Counted from the stretch's first letter, positions 1 through 6,790 are shown. The stretch is DNA of 13,426 nt from Robiginitomaculum sp. (GCA_002733735.2 NVWT02000009.1:977-14402), one strand, 5' to 3'. Notes: generated by a model from the letters alone, not told the origin. Made by a program: numbers and translations.

Positions 1-15
1 AATTAAGAAAACTGG

Positions 16-36
16 ATCCCGTGTCGAGCACGGGAT
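16..36. repeat. REP-like palindrome at the insertion site
   Basis: Arms ATCCCGTG (16-23) and CACGGGAT (29-36) are perfectly complementary around the loop TCGAG. This resembles the short extragenic palindromes (GGATCCCG...CGGGAT) scattered through many alphaproteobacterial genomes. The insertion sequence begins directly at its 3' edge, so the palindrome is the left part of the target. No second copy of this palindrome lies in the window, so its repetitive nature is inferred from general knowledge. Confidence 0.6.
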
Positions 37-53
37 TGTCTGTTGAAAGTGTG

Positions 54-59
54 TATAAT
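54..59 (+). promoter_or_regulatory. -10 box of the bridge RNA (promoter completed on the circular form)
   Basis: TATAAT is a perfect -10 hexamer, and a start about 7 bases later would fall at the foot of the first leader hairpin (67-94). In the integrated copy the hexamer 17 bases upstream (31-36, CGGGAT) is a poor -35. In a circular intermediate that position would be filled by the right end, CTGAGT (1186-1191), which keeps the TGA core of TTGACA. IS110 elements are known to build a junction promoter from the two ends this way. TTGAAA at 43-48 lies only 5 bases away and cannot serve as the -35. Confidence 0.5.
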
Positions 60-65
60 GATGGT

Positions 66-225
66 GCCGGTTCCCTTATGCATAAGGGAACCGGTTGGTA
101 GCTGCTACCGTCACGGGATTGGGTTTTTACGCCCGTCGTCATCGAGGTTACGGCCACCATTTTTTTCAATCGCCTGATGAGTTGAATGGGCCGCTGTTAA
201 ACACGCCCGCAGACAATCAAAGGAA
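66..225 (+). ncRNA. Predicted IS110 bridge RNA
   Basis: A structured leader fills the space between the left end and the transposase. A perfect 28-base palindrome (67-94) forms the 5' stem-loop. A target-binding loop follows: CACGGGATTG (112-121) is identical to the left flank (29-38), a small GGG/CCC stem (121-123 with 132-134) separates it from CGTCATC (137-143), and this is complementary to the right flank GATGACG (1193-1199). CCGT (108-111) and ACGG (150-153) could close the loop. A donor-binding loop comes next: TGAGTTG (178-184) is identical to the right end (1187-1193), a GGGC/GCCC stem (188-191 with 205-208) follows, then CAGACAA (210-216), complementary to the left end TTGTCTG (36-42). 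The TTGGGTT motif at 119-125 also resembles what I recall of the IS621 bridge RNA. The ends are estimates; folding was done by eye. Confidence 0.75.
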
Positions 226-240
226 TGAGGATAACAGATT

Positions 241-1185
241 ATGAATAATAACAAAGACATCTTCACAAGGTTTGTTGGCCTTGATGTGGGCAAAGACACC
301 GTTGTCGTTTATGACAGCCAAGGCCAATGTTGTGGAAGTTTTAGTAACGAAAAATCAGCATTGTTAAAACTAGCCAACCACTTTTGCGAACAAACATTGG
401 CCATTTGTGAAGCCACGGGTGGCTATGAAACAAGGGTCTTACAAGCGTTTATCACCGCAAAGATTGCCATCCATCGTGCCGATGCTCGTAAGGTTAAAGC
501 CTTCATTAGATCCTTTGGCACACTGGCAAAAACCGATAAACTTGATGCCCAAGCTTTGGCTGATTATGCGCAAGAACGCCAAGCAAAACTGATCCTATGG
601 GTGCCACTACAAAAGCAACGTAAAACCTTGCAGGCATTGGTGTTACGCCGTGATGAACTAGTTGCTATGCGCACCGCAGAGAACAACCGCTTACAGGCTC
701 CTGATAATCAGCCTGCTAGAGCTTCGATATCTGCTTTGCTTAAACACCTGTCTGGTCAGATCAAGAAGCTTGAGGGCAAGATAAACCAACTTATCGAAGC
801 CTGCAAAGAACTGCGCAAGAGCCGTGATACCATGGTTGCAGTTCCTGGTGTTGGTAGTGTTACTGCGGCGCATTTGTTGGCATTGATGCCGGAACTTGGT
901 TCGATCAACAGAAGACAGATCGCATCATTGGCCGGCTTGGCGCCGCATCCACGTGACAGTGGAAACGCCACCGGCTATCGTAATGTCCGTGGAGGAAGAA
1001 CCCAAGTCAAACGAACCTTGTTCATGGCAGCCCTTAGTGCTAGCAGAAATCATCCCGTCTTAAAACAAAGTTACAATAAAATGATCGAAGACGGCAAAAA
1101 ACCAATCGTCGACATAACCGCAATCATGCGAAGACTTATCGTTATCCTAAACGCCAAAATACGTGACCAATATAAAAATATCTAA
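241..1185 (+). CDS. IS110-family transposase/recombinase
   Basis: A 314-residue DEDD recombinase that moves its element by RNA-guided recombination. The RuvC-like N-terminal domain has Asp15 (GLDVGK), Glu57 (CEATGGYE), Asp99 and Asp102 (KTDKLDAQ), which match the DEDD tetrad. A helical, probably coiled-coil linker spans roughly 120-195. The C-terminal Transposase_20 domain has VPGVGSVTAAHLLA (about 201-214) and GLAPHPRDSG, where Ser240 sits at the position of the catalytic serine of IS110 enzymes. The length is close to the usual 310-340 residues and the frame is intact, so the enzyme should be functional. The ATG at 241 follows AAGGAATGAGG with about ten bases of spacing, inside the 3' end of the predicted bridge RNA, so RNA and mRNA overlap. 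The family call is firm; subgroup placement rests on the position of the leader. Confidence 0.95.
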   Translation: MNNNKDIFTRFVGLDVGKDTVVVYDSQGQCCGSFSNEKSALLKLANHFCEQTLAICEATGGYETRVLQAFITAKIAIHRADARKVKAFIRSFGTLAKTDKLDAQALADYAQERQAKLILWVPLQKQRKTLQALVLRRDELVAMRTAENNRLQAPDNQPARASISALLKHLSGQIKKLEGKINQLIEACKELRKSRDTMVAVPGVGSVTAAHLLALMPELGSINRRQIASLAGLAPHPRDSGNATGYRNVRGGRTQVKRTLFMAALSASRNHPVLKQSYNKMIEDGKKPIVDITAIMRRLIVILNAKIRDQYKNI

Positions 1186-1193
1186 CTGAGTTG

Positions 1194-1592
1194 ATGACGG
1201 TGCATGGTGGAATCGCCCTTTACGAACTTTTGCTTTAGCCCCCTCCGCCCCTTTGGGGCACCTCCCCCGCAAAAAACAGGGGAGGAAAACACTCTTATTT
1301 GTTTGTTTCACGGTGAAATATCAAAACATCACCAACAGGACTCCCTCTCCCGGAACCTGAATATCTCTATGCGCTCATCCAAGCTGAGCTGGCTGTAAAT
1401 GTTTCCCATCACAACACTCCAATAGCAAAGTGTTGCACTTGTGTCGTGAACTTTGGGTATCCAGCCTTTTAATTACTACGAGACTAATGGGGCAAAAACT
1501 GCCCTCACCCGAATAAATCGTGTGATGAAGGTTAGTGCTGAAACTACGCATCCTTATCATGAGGTGTCGCAAAGCGACCTTGAGGAATTAGT
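1194..1592. other. Non-coding stretch between the IS and the Sel1-repeat gene
   Basis: About 400 bases without a credible gene. It opens with the right half of the insertion target (GATGACGG at 1193-1200), then the GC-rich palindrome cluster described separately. The rest shows no ribosome site followed by a convincing reading frame. A small hairpin GTCGC-AAA-GCGAC (1566-1578) lies just beyond the stop of the minus-strand gene, but no T-run follows on that strand, so I do not call it a terminator. Confidence 0.6.
1239..1291. repeat. GC-rich dispersed palindrome, copy 1
   Basis: Two adjacent hairpins: GCCCC-TTT-GGGGC (1247-1259) and CCTCCCC (1261-1267) with GGGGAGG (1279-1285). The core CACCTCCCCC ... 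GGGGAGGAAAACA recurs in opposite orientation at 4684-4712. It looks like a short extragenic repeat rather than a terminator, since it follows no gene directly. Confidence 0.55.
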
Positions 1593-3572
1593 TCACTCAA
1601 ACTTCACACCAAGTTTTTTCAAGCTTTCAACCGCATCAACATCACCTTGGGCGGCAGATTTTTTGTACCAGTATATGGCCTTTTGTTTGGATTTTCTTAC
1701 ACCAATTCTATTGATATAAAAGAGACCAAGATTAAATTGCGCTTCGGAAAACCCTAGTTCAGCAGATTTTTCGATCAAGGTAAAAGCTTTCCTATTTGAT
1801 TGCCTAACCCCTTGGCCATTCAAATAGAAGATACCAAGATTATTGTAGGCAGCAGCATAATCCTGATCAGCTGCCTTTTGATACCATTCATAAGCTTTTG
1901 CGTATGATTGCTCGACCACTTGCCCATTAGTGTAAGCAATACCTAAATTATATTGCGCATCAGCAGAACCTTGAGCAGCAGCTTTTTGATACCACTTAAC
2001 AGCTGTAGCATCTGATTGCTCTACTCCCTCACCATTCGCATACATAACACCAAGGTTATGTTGTGCATCGGCATAATCCTGATCAGCGGCCTTTTGATAC
2101 CATTTTACAGCTTCGACATCTGATTGCTCTACTCCTTGGCCATGTCCATATAGAACAGCAAGATTATTTTGCGAAATAGCATAACCTTGATCAGCTGCCT
2201 TTTGATACCAGTTCGCAGATTTTGCGTACGATTGCTCTACTCCCTGACCATTTTCATATAAGACACCAAGATTGTTTTGCGCAGCAGCAACGCCCTGATC
2301 AGCTGCCTTTTGGTGCCACTCAACAGCCTTTGCATCAGATTGCTCAACACCTTGACCATTATCGTACATAACACCAAGGCTGAACTGAGCATCAGCATGT
2401 CCCTGATCCGCCGACTTTTGATACCAGTTCGCAGCTTTGGCATACGATTGCTCTACTCCCTGGCCATTTTCATATAGAACAGCAAGATTGTTTTGTGCAA
2501 TAGCATAATTTTGATCAGCGGCCTTTTGATACCATTCAAAAGCTTTCGCATTTGATTGCTCTACTCCTTGAGCAGATCGGTACATAACCCCAAGATTATT
2601 TTGCGCAACATCATGCCCCTGATCAGCTGCCTTTTGATACCATTCAAAAGCTTTTGTATCTGATTGCTCTACTCCTTGGCCATAGTCATATAGAACACCA
2701 AGATTGAACTGAGCATCGGCATAATCCTGATTAGCTGCCTTTTGATACCATGCGTAGGCTTTTGCATACGACGGCTCTACTCCACGGCCATTCTCGTACA
2801 TAATACCAAGGTTGAACTGAGCATTGGTATAATCCTGAGCAGCGGACTTTTGATACCATGCGTAGGCTTTTGCATACGATTGCTCTACCCCTTGGCCATT
2901 ATCGTATAGAACACCAAGATTATTTTGCGCAATGGCATAACCCTGATCAGCTGACTTTTGATACCAATTCACAGCTTGGGCATACGAAAGTTCCACTCCT
3001 TGACCGCTCTCATATAGAACACCGAGATTATTTTGCGCAACATCATGTCCCTGGTCGGCGGCCTTTTGATACCATGCGTAGGCTTTTACATATGACTGCT
3101 CTACTCCACGGCCATTCGCGTACAAAACAGCAATGTTAACCTGCGCATCATCATCGCCCTGATCAGCGGCCTTTTGATACCATGCAAAAGCTTTTGCATC
3201 TGATCGCTCTACTCCCTCACCATTCTCGTACATAACACCAAGATTGAACTGCGCCACTGTATTTCCAGTTCCCGCAAGTTGCAAAAAAACATTCAAAGCT
3301 TGCTCGAAATCACCTTGCCTATAGGCCTTAACACCTTGATCCATAGTATAATTATGTTCCGATTGTTTTGCAGCATCATCGGCATATGCTATCGGAACAT
3401 TAAATTGCGCAAAAGCAAAAGCCAGCAATAAAAAGCCAAGCAGCCAATGCCTTAGGCGGCAAAACTGACTACTTATAACAGCAAAAATCTTAGCCTTATG
3501 TGAATTGCGATTTTGCGGCATTTTCTGTTCGGAAATAGTCGTGATTTCAGTTTGGCAGATATTCATTGGCAT
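1593..3572 (-). CDS. Exported Sel1-like repeat (TPR-type) protein
   Basis: A 659-residue solenoid protein. After a long basic N-terminus comes a hydrophobic stretch (about 44-56) ending in IAYA-DD, a likely signal peptidase I site, so the mature protein should be periplasmic. A short TPR-like helix pair (about 75-107) is followed by fifteen 36-residue Sel1 repeats of the form AQxNLGVxYxxGxGVEQSxAKAxxWYQKAADQG, and a half repeat ends the protein. Repeats 1-13 are very alike; 14 and 15 are more divergent. Sel1 arrays bind other proteins and often serve as scaffolds, but the partner is not visible here. The first ATG is preferred because GAGGG (3580-3584) lies 7 bases upstream; Met18 has no such site and would still leave the signal intact. 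The gene stands alone, divergent from the DUF481 gene. Confidence 0.9.
   Translation of the reverse strand: MPMNICQTEITTISEQKMPQNRNSHKAKIFAVISSQFCRLRHWLLGFLLLAFAFAQFNVPIAYADDAAKQSEHNYTMDQGVKAYRQGDFEQALNVFLQLAGTGNTVAQFNLGVMYENGEGVERSDAKAFAWYQKAADQGDDDAQVNIAVLYANGRGVEQSYVKAYAWYQKAADQGHDVAQNNLGVLYESGQGVELSYAQAVNWYQKSADQGYAIAQNNLGVLYDNGQGVEQSYAKAYAWYQKSAAQDYTNAQFNLGIMYENGRGVEPSYAKAYAWYQKAANQDYADAQFNLGVLYDYGQGVEQSDTKAFEWYQKAADQGHDVAQNNLGVMYRSAQGVEQSNAKAFEWYQKAADQNYAIAQNNLAVLYENGQGVEQSYAKAANWYQKSADQGHADAQFSLGVMYDNGQGVEQSDAKAVEWHQKAADQGVAAAQNNLGVLYENGQGVEQSYAKSANWYQKAADQGYAISQNNLAVLYGHGQGVEQSDVEAVKWYQKAADQDYADAQHNLGVMYANGEGVEQSDATAVKWYQKAAAQGSADAQYNLGIAYTNGQVVEQSYAKAYEWYQKAADQDYAAAYNNLGIFYLNGQGVRQSNRKAFTLIEKSAELGFSEAQFNLGLFYINRIGVRKSKQKAIYWYKKSAAQGDVDAVESLKKLGVKFE
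1640..3260 (-). repeat. 108-bp tandem repeat array inside the Sel1 gene
   Basis: The coding sequence contains about fifteen in-frame units of 108 bp. Phrases such as CTTTTGATACCA (seen on the + strand) return once per unit with only scattered changes. The array ends in the more divergent last two units. Such DNA is prone to unit gain or loss by recombination and to misassembly from short reads. Confidence 0.85.
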
Positions 3573-3612
3573 CAGGCAGCCCTCATTGGTTCAACTTCAA
3601 TCAACCTTGACT

Positions 3613-3641
3613 ATTATTTCTGCACGCAAAAATCCATTGAA
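3613..3641 (-). promoter_or_regulatory. Possible promoter of the Sel1-repeat gene
   Basis: On the minus strand AATAAT (3618-3613) matches five of six -10 positions, with TTCAAT (3641-3636) 17 bases upstream as a three-of-six -35. It sits about 40 bases before the start codon. This is weak and read by eye. Confidence 0.3.
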
Positions 3642-3673
3642 ATCGAAAACTTAACCAAATCACCTATTCAGCC

Positions 3674-3685
3674 GAACACTTGTTC
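3674..3685. promoter_or_regulatory. Small palindrome in the divergent intergenic region
   Basis: GAACA-CT-TGTTC is a perfect inverted repeat between the two divergent starts, 56 bases before the DUF481 start codon. It has the size of a dimeric regulator's operator, but no regulator is encoded nearby and chance is possible. Confidence 0.2.
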
Positions 3686-3741
3686 ATCATTCATTCACCA
3701 AAATCATCACAGTTACGGTTTTTTTACTCTTGGAGATGAAA

Positions 3742-4485
3742 ATGATAAAAACTAAATTACTTGCTGGCGTAAGCATCGCCCTGTTCTCGATTGCTTTTAC
3801 GACTAATGCCATCGCTAATGATTATGTTGTTGGCTGGAGCGGTGAAGCCTCGCTTTCCGGATCAAAAACTACTGGCAATACTAATTCAACCGACATCGGT
3901 GTGGCTATTGCTTTAGAAAAACAAACCGGTCTTTGGACAAGTAAATTCAATACCACTTATGATTTTGGCACAGCCAACGGTGCTAATAACAAGAAGCGCT
4001 GGTTAATTGGTTATCAGCTGGATCGCCAGTTGAATGAGCAACTTTATGTCTATGGTAATGCTAATTATTTTTCTGATGATTTTGGCCCGTTCAAACAAGG
4101 ATCATTCATTGGCGCCGGGTTAGGCTTTAAAGCCATAAACACCGAAGCTGCAAAATGGGAATTAGAGGCTGGTACTGGTTATCGTTCGCAAAAATCACGA
4201 GGTACTAATTTGATTTTCCCGATGCGGCAAAACGAATTGGCCGCAAGATCTGCTTCCAACTTTTCCTATAAATTCAATGATGCGGTTAGCATGTTCAACA
4301 ATTCCGAACTGGTCTGGTCGGATAGTGATACCTATATCTGGAATGATATTGGCATTACCGCACAGGTTTCAGGTAATTTATCTGCACGGTTTAACTTCAG
4401 AGTTGATCACCACACCAGCGTTCCAGCCGGCGTTAACAATACCGACACCATCACCCGCGCCGCATTGGTTTATAGCTTGCGGTAG
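3742..4485 (+). CDS. DUF481 (YdiY-like) outer-membrane protein
   Basis: A 247-residue secreted protein. The signal peptide runs MIKTKLLAGVSIALFSIAFTTNAIA with cleavage before ND. The mature part opens with GWSGEASLSGSKTTGNTNSTDIGV, typical of DUF481, and continues as alternating amphipathic strands such as LWTSKFNTTYDFG, LYVYGNANYFSDDF and WELEAGTGYRSQ, ending in AALVYSLR. This fits a small outer-membrane beta barrel. Family members are induced by salt or acid in some bacteria, but no molecular function is established. The ATG at 3742 is chosen because GGAG (3732-3735) lies 6 bases upstream; the in-frame TTG at 3730 and ATG at 3736 overlap or abut this site. The gene is transcribed alone. Confidence 0.85.
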   Translation: MIKTKLLAGVSIALFSIAFTTNAIANDYVVGWSGEASLSGSKTTGNTNSTDIGVAIALEKQTGLWTSKFNTTYDFGTANGANNKKRWLIGYQLDRQLNEQLYVYGNANYFSDDFGPFKQGSFIGAGLGFKAINTEAAKWELEAGTGYRSQKSRGTNLIFPMRQNELAARSASNFSYKFNDAVSMFNNSELVWSDSDTYIWNDIGITAQVSGNLSARFNFRVDHHTSVPAGVNNTDTITRAALVYSLR

Positions 4486-4507
4486 AGCAATCCTAGTAAA
4501 AGTGGGT

Positions 4508-4521
4508 ACCGGTTTTACGGA
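4508..4521 (+). repeat. 14-base shared extragenic motif, copy 1
   Basis: ACCGGTTTTACGGA follows the DUF481 stop and is repeated exactly at 12775-12788, also between genes. The longer context AAAGTGGGTACCGGTTTTAC resembles an extragenic motif common in alphaproteobacteria. Confidence 0.4.
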
Positions 4522-4680
4522 AGTTTCTAATTGTCGCATCTTTTAAGTGAAAAACCGCAGACACTTTTTCACAAGATGCTTCGGGTAAATGCGACCACTA
4601 AAAAATGCGCGGCGAACGATCGCCGGCACGCGGTCAAATACCAACCCCCGACAAACAGGACTCTTTCTGCCCACTAAGGG

Positions 4681-4724
4681 TTTTGTTTTCCTCCACCTTT
4701 ATGGGGGAGGTGGGATAAACAAAA
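4681..4724. terminator. Hairpin between convergent genes, overlapping GC-rich repeat copy 2
   Basis: TTTTGTTT (4681-4688) pairs with AAACAAAA (4717-4724), and inside CCTCC (4690-4694) pairs with GGAGG (4706-4710). It lies between the convergent ends of the DUF481 gene and mtnA and could end transcripts from both sides. Positions 4684-4712 are also the inverted second copy of the GC-rich repeat at 1259-1291. No classic T-run follows the GC stem, so the terminator role is uncertain. Confidence 0.35.
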
Positions 4725-4739
4725 TTTAGCTTATTTGCC

Positions 4740-5804
4740 TCAGGTTGAAAAAATCTGGCGCAAATTTTCCTTAAACGGAGCTTTTACGATCCCTTGATCA
4801 GTAATAAATCCTGTAACCAAAGCATTAGGGGTAATATCAAAAGCTGGATTACGGGTTTTGGTGTCGATGGTGGCCACTCTTGCCGAGGCAAAACAGGTGA
4901 CTTCATCTGCTTCGCGTTCTTCTATGGGAATACCAGAACCATCAGCGGTATCAAAATCAAAGGTCGATTGCGGACAAGCAACATAAAACGGGATATTGTA
5001 ATATTTAGCCATTATCGCCACCCCTAATGTGCCAATCTTATTGGCAACATCACCATTGGCCGCCACCCGATCAGTGCCAGTTATAACTAGATCAATTTTC
5101 CCAGTGGCCATCATATGCCCAGCCATATTGTCAGTGATCAACGTCACATCAATACCGGCTTGTGCCAATTCCCACGCGGTAAGTCGCGCACCTTGTAATA
5201 ACGGCCTAGTTTCATCAGCAAACACCGAAAACTCAACACCATTGGCATGGGCAAGATACATCGGTGCAGTGGCGGTTCCCAAACCGGTGGTGGCCAACGA
5301 TCCTGCATTACAATGGGTCAACACCCCCATGCCAGCCTTGATCAATGGCGCGCCATGCATCGCCATGCCTTCGCACAATTCAATGTCCTCGGCGTGGATT
5401 CTTTTTGCCTCAGTGACTAATCTGGCATATAATTGATGACTGTCGTTAAAGTTTTCATTTTTGGCGACATTACTCATGCGCCGCATTGCCCAACCAAGAT
5501 TTACCGCCGTTGGCCGTGATGAATTAAGATAATTTGCCTGATCCTGCAAAGCGTCCATGAAATCATCTATAGATGCGCCAATAAATGGTTGCATCGCCAC
5601 ACAAAGACCGAAAGCTGCCGCCACGCCGATAGCGGGTGCGCCACGAACTTTTAACTGTAATATTGATTGCCAGACTTGTTCGGCAGTTTCTTGGCGCTCG
5701 AAAACTGTTTCCAGCGGCAAGCGCGTCTGATCCAGCAGGGTTAAAGTATCATCTTGCCAGCTAACTGCCGCTGGTAGCTTATTCAAAATATCTAATTTTT
5801 CCAT
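4740..5804 (-). CDS. mtnA: S-methyl-5-thioribose-1-phosphate isomerase
   Basis: This enzyme converts the aldose methylthioribose 1-phosphate to the ketose methylthioribulose 1-phosphate in the cytoplasmic methionine salvage pathway, which recycles the methylthioadenosine left by polyamine synthesis. The 354-residue product has the eIF2B-like fold signature. RGAPAIGVAAAFG (about 54-66) is the substrate-binding loop, Cys165 in THCNAGSLATTGLGTA is the catalytic cysteine, and Asp245 in ITGTDRVAANGDVANKIGT is the catalytic aspartate. The length is normal for MtnA. The ATG at 5804 is preferred (GGGG seven bases upstream); an in-frame GTG at 5837 would add eleven residues (MFYKVYLLGSV) with no family counterpart. 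No other salvage gene is in the window. All key residues are present, which separates it from eIF2B-related regulators. Confidence 0.95.
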   Translation of the reverse strand: MEKLDILNKLPAAVSWQDDTLTLLDQTRLPLETVFERQETAEQVWQSILQLKVRGAPAIGVAAAFGLCVAMQPFIGASIDDFMDALQDQANYLNSSRPTAVNLGWAMRRMSNVAKNENFNDSHQLYARLVTEAKRIHAEDIELCEGMAMHGAPLIKAGMGVLTHCNAGSLATTGLGTATAPMYLAHANGVEFSVFADETRPLLQGARLTAWELAQAGIDVTLITDNMAGHMMATGKIDLVITGTDRVAANGDVANKIGTLGVAIMAKYYNIPFYVACPQSTFDFDTADGSGIPIEEREADEVTCFASARVATIDTKTRNPAFDITPNALVTGFITDQGIVKAPFKENLRQIFST

Positions 5805-5846
5805 TACAGACCCCAACAGATAAACTTTATAAAACACCTTTGACGA

Positions 5847-5875
5847 AATGTTGTTTATGACTGCAAATATGTCAA
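5847..5875 (-). promoter_or_regulatory. Possible promoter of mtnA
   Basis: A perfect TTGACA (5875-5870, minus strand) is followed 17 bases on by AACATT (5852-5847), a weak three-of-six -10. It lies about 45 bases before the chosen ATG. Confidence 0.35.
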
Positions 5876-5877
5876 CG

Positions 5878-5904
5878 CTTACAAATTATCAATACTCATA
5901 TAAT
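5878..5904 (+). promoter_or_regulatory. Possible promoter of the carbonic anhydrase gene
   Basis: TATAAT (5899-5904) is a perfect -10 box, 38 bases before the start codon. The best -35 candidate is CTTACA (5878-5883), but the 15-base spacer is short, so the upstream element may be absent or activator-dependent. Confidence 0.35.
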
Positions 5905-5942
5905 TACAGTTGCACTTAGCTTTTGGATTTTAGAGAACCAAC

Positions 5943-6749
5943 ATGAATTTTGCAAAATTACAATATTTGACAGGCTTATCAGCTTTGGCATTAACTATGG
6001 CGTCCTGTGAAACAGTGCCAATGAGCAATAAAGCTGTAGATAACCATCAAGTTACGGCAAGTGACAACAAACACCAAAGCCAGCAATGGTCATACATTGG
6101 CGAAAGCGGCGCTGATTATTGGGGCGGGTTACGAGCAGAATACAGCCAGTGCGATGCTGGTGATCAACAATCTCCGATCAATATCGCCAACACTATTGCC
6201 GCTGATATAAGTTCACCTATCATAAATTGGTCGCCTTTTATTCCGACTATCTCCAACAATGGTCACACTATCGAAGTAAAATCTCCTGCGGGAAACACCG
6301 TGATTCTGGGTGGTAAATCATTCGAATTAGTCCAGTTCCATTTTCACCACACCTCAGAACACACTATCGATGATCAGCAATACCCGATGGAAGCCCACTT
6401 TGTGCACAAGGCGGATGATGGAAAGTTAGCGGTTCTGGCGGTTTTGTTTGCTGAGGGTCAGGCGAATCATCAATTAACCGAAATATGGGGAGCAGCTCCA
6501 GCTGTTATTGGAGAGATCACGGCTAATTTCATCCTTGACCCCAAACAGCTATTACCAATCGATCGCCAGCACTATCGCTATCAAGGTTCGTTAACCACCC
6601 CACCCTGTTCGCAAATAGTAAGTTGGGTGGTGTTCAAACAAAAACCAACAATATCTGCACAGCAAATTGCAGCATTTGCAACGGTTTTTGACGAGAATGC
6701 CAGACCTGTTCAAAAAACAAACAGACGCTATATCACAAGATCAAAATAG
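5943..6749 (+). CDS. Alpha-class carbonic anhydrase, probable lipoprotein
   Basis: Interconverts carbon dioxide and bicarbonate outside the cytoplasm. The 268-residue protein begins with a hydrophobic leader ending in LTMASC, a plausible lipobox with Cys22 as lipid site, although Met rather than Leu occupies -3. After a hydrophilic tether (about 23-46) comes the alpha-CA domain: WSYIGESGADYWGG and QQSPINI, the zinc ligands His133 and His135 (QFHFHH) and His152 (MEAHFVH), Glu139 and Glu150 at the usual supporting positions, and the LTTPPC signature with Thr208. Cys70 and Cys212 can form the disulfide seen in bacterial alpha-CAs, and His108 in NNGH matches the proton-shuttle histidine. All catalytic residues are present. 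Length is normal. The ribosome site is poor (AGAG). The gene is alone, divergent from mtnA. Confidence 0.93.
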   Translation: MNFAKLQYLTGLSALALTMASCETVPMSNKAVDNHQVTASDNKHQSQQWSYIGESGADYWGGLRAEYSQCDAGDQQSPINIANTIAADISSPIINWSPFIPTISNNGHTIEVKSPAGNTVILGGKSFELVQFHFHHTSEHTIDDQQYPMEAHFVHKADDGKLAVLAVLFAEGQANHQLTEIWGAAPAVIGEITANFILDPKQLLPIDRQHYRYQGSLTTPPCSQIVSWVVFKQKPTISAQQIAAFATVFDENARPVQKTNRRYITRSK

Positions 6750-6760
6750 CATTTCATTAA

Positions 6761-6790
6761 CCATGCTTGTTTAGCAAATCTAAAGCATGG
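6761..6790 (+). terminator. Hairpin downstream of the carbonic anhydrase gene
   Basis: CCATGCTT (6761-6768) and AAGCATGG (6783-6790) form a perfect 8-bp stem, with an inner TTTAG/CTAAA pairing as an alternative. It starts 11 bases after the stop codon, where a terminator is expected, but no T-run follows. Confidence 0.4.

Larger units (their letters stand above)
36..1193 (+). mobile_element. IS110-family insertion sequence, apparently complete
   Basis: The element holds one intact IS110-type transposase gene preceded by about 200 bases of structured non-coding DNA, the layout of the IS110 group, where the bridge RNA lies at the left end. There are no long terminal inverted repeats, as is usual for the family. 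The boundaries come from guide matches: the trinucleotide TTG occurs at the left edge (36-38) and right edge (1191-1193) and is where the four guide matches meet, so it contains the crossover core. Removing the element would restore CACGGGATTGATGACGG. The exact cut within TTG cannot be fixed from one copy. Nothing in the sequence suggests decay, so the element may be active. Confidence 0.85.

Noticed and set aside
43..59. TTGAAA followed by TATAAT as a normal promoter
   Set aside because: The spacer is only 5 bases; the -10 box more likely uses a -35 from the right end in the circular form.
1204..1398. 64-residue plus-strand frame after the insertion sequence
   Set aside because: It runs through the GC-rich palindrome, has no ribosome site and resembles no protein family.
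2858..3139. 93-residue plus-strand frame
   Set aside because: It is the complement of the Sel1 repeats; its own repetitiveness is inherited from them.
1640..3260. Regular repeats that could suggest a CRISPR array
   Set aside because: The period is 108 bp, the whole unit is conserved in frame, and it encodes Sel1 motifs; there are no unique spacers.
4610..4625. CGGCGA-ACGA-TCGCCG hairpin as the DUF481 terminator
   Set aside because: The stem is sound, but no T-run follows on either strand and it lies 125 bases past the stop.
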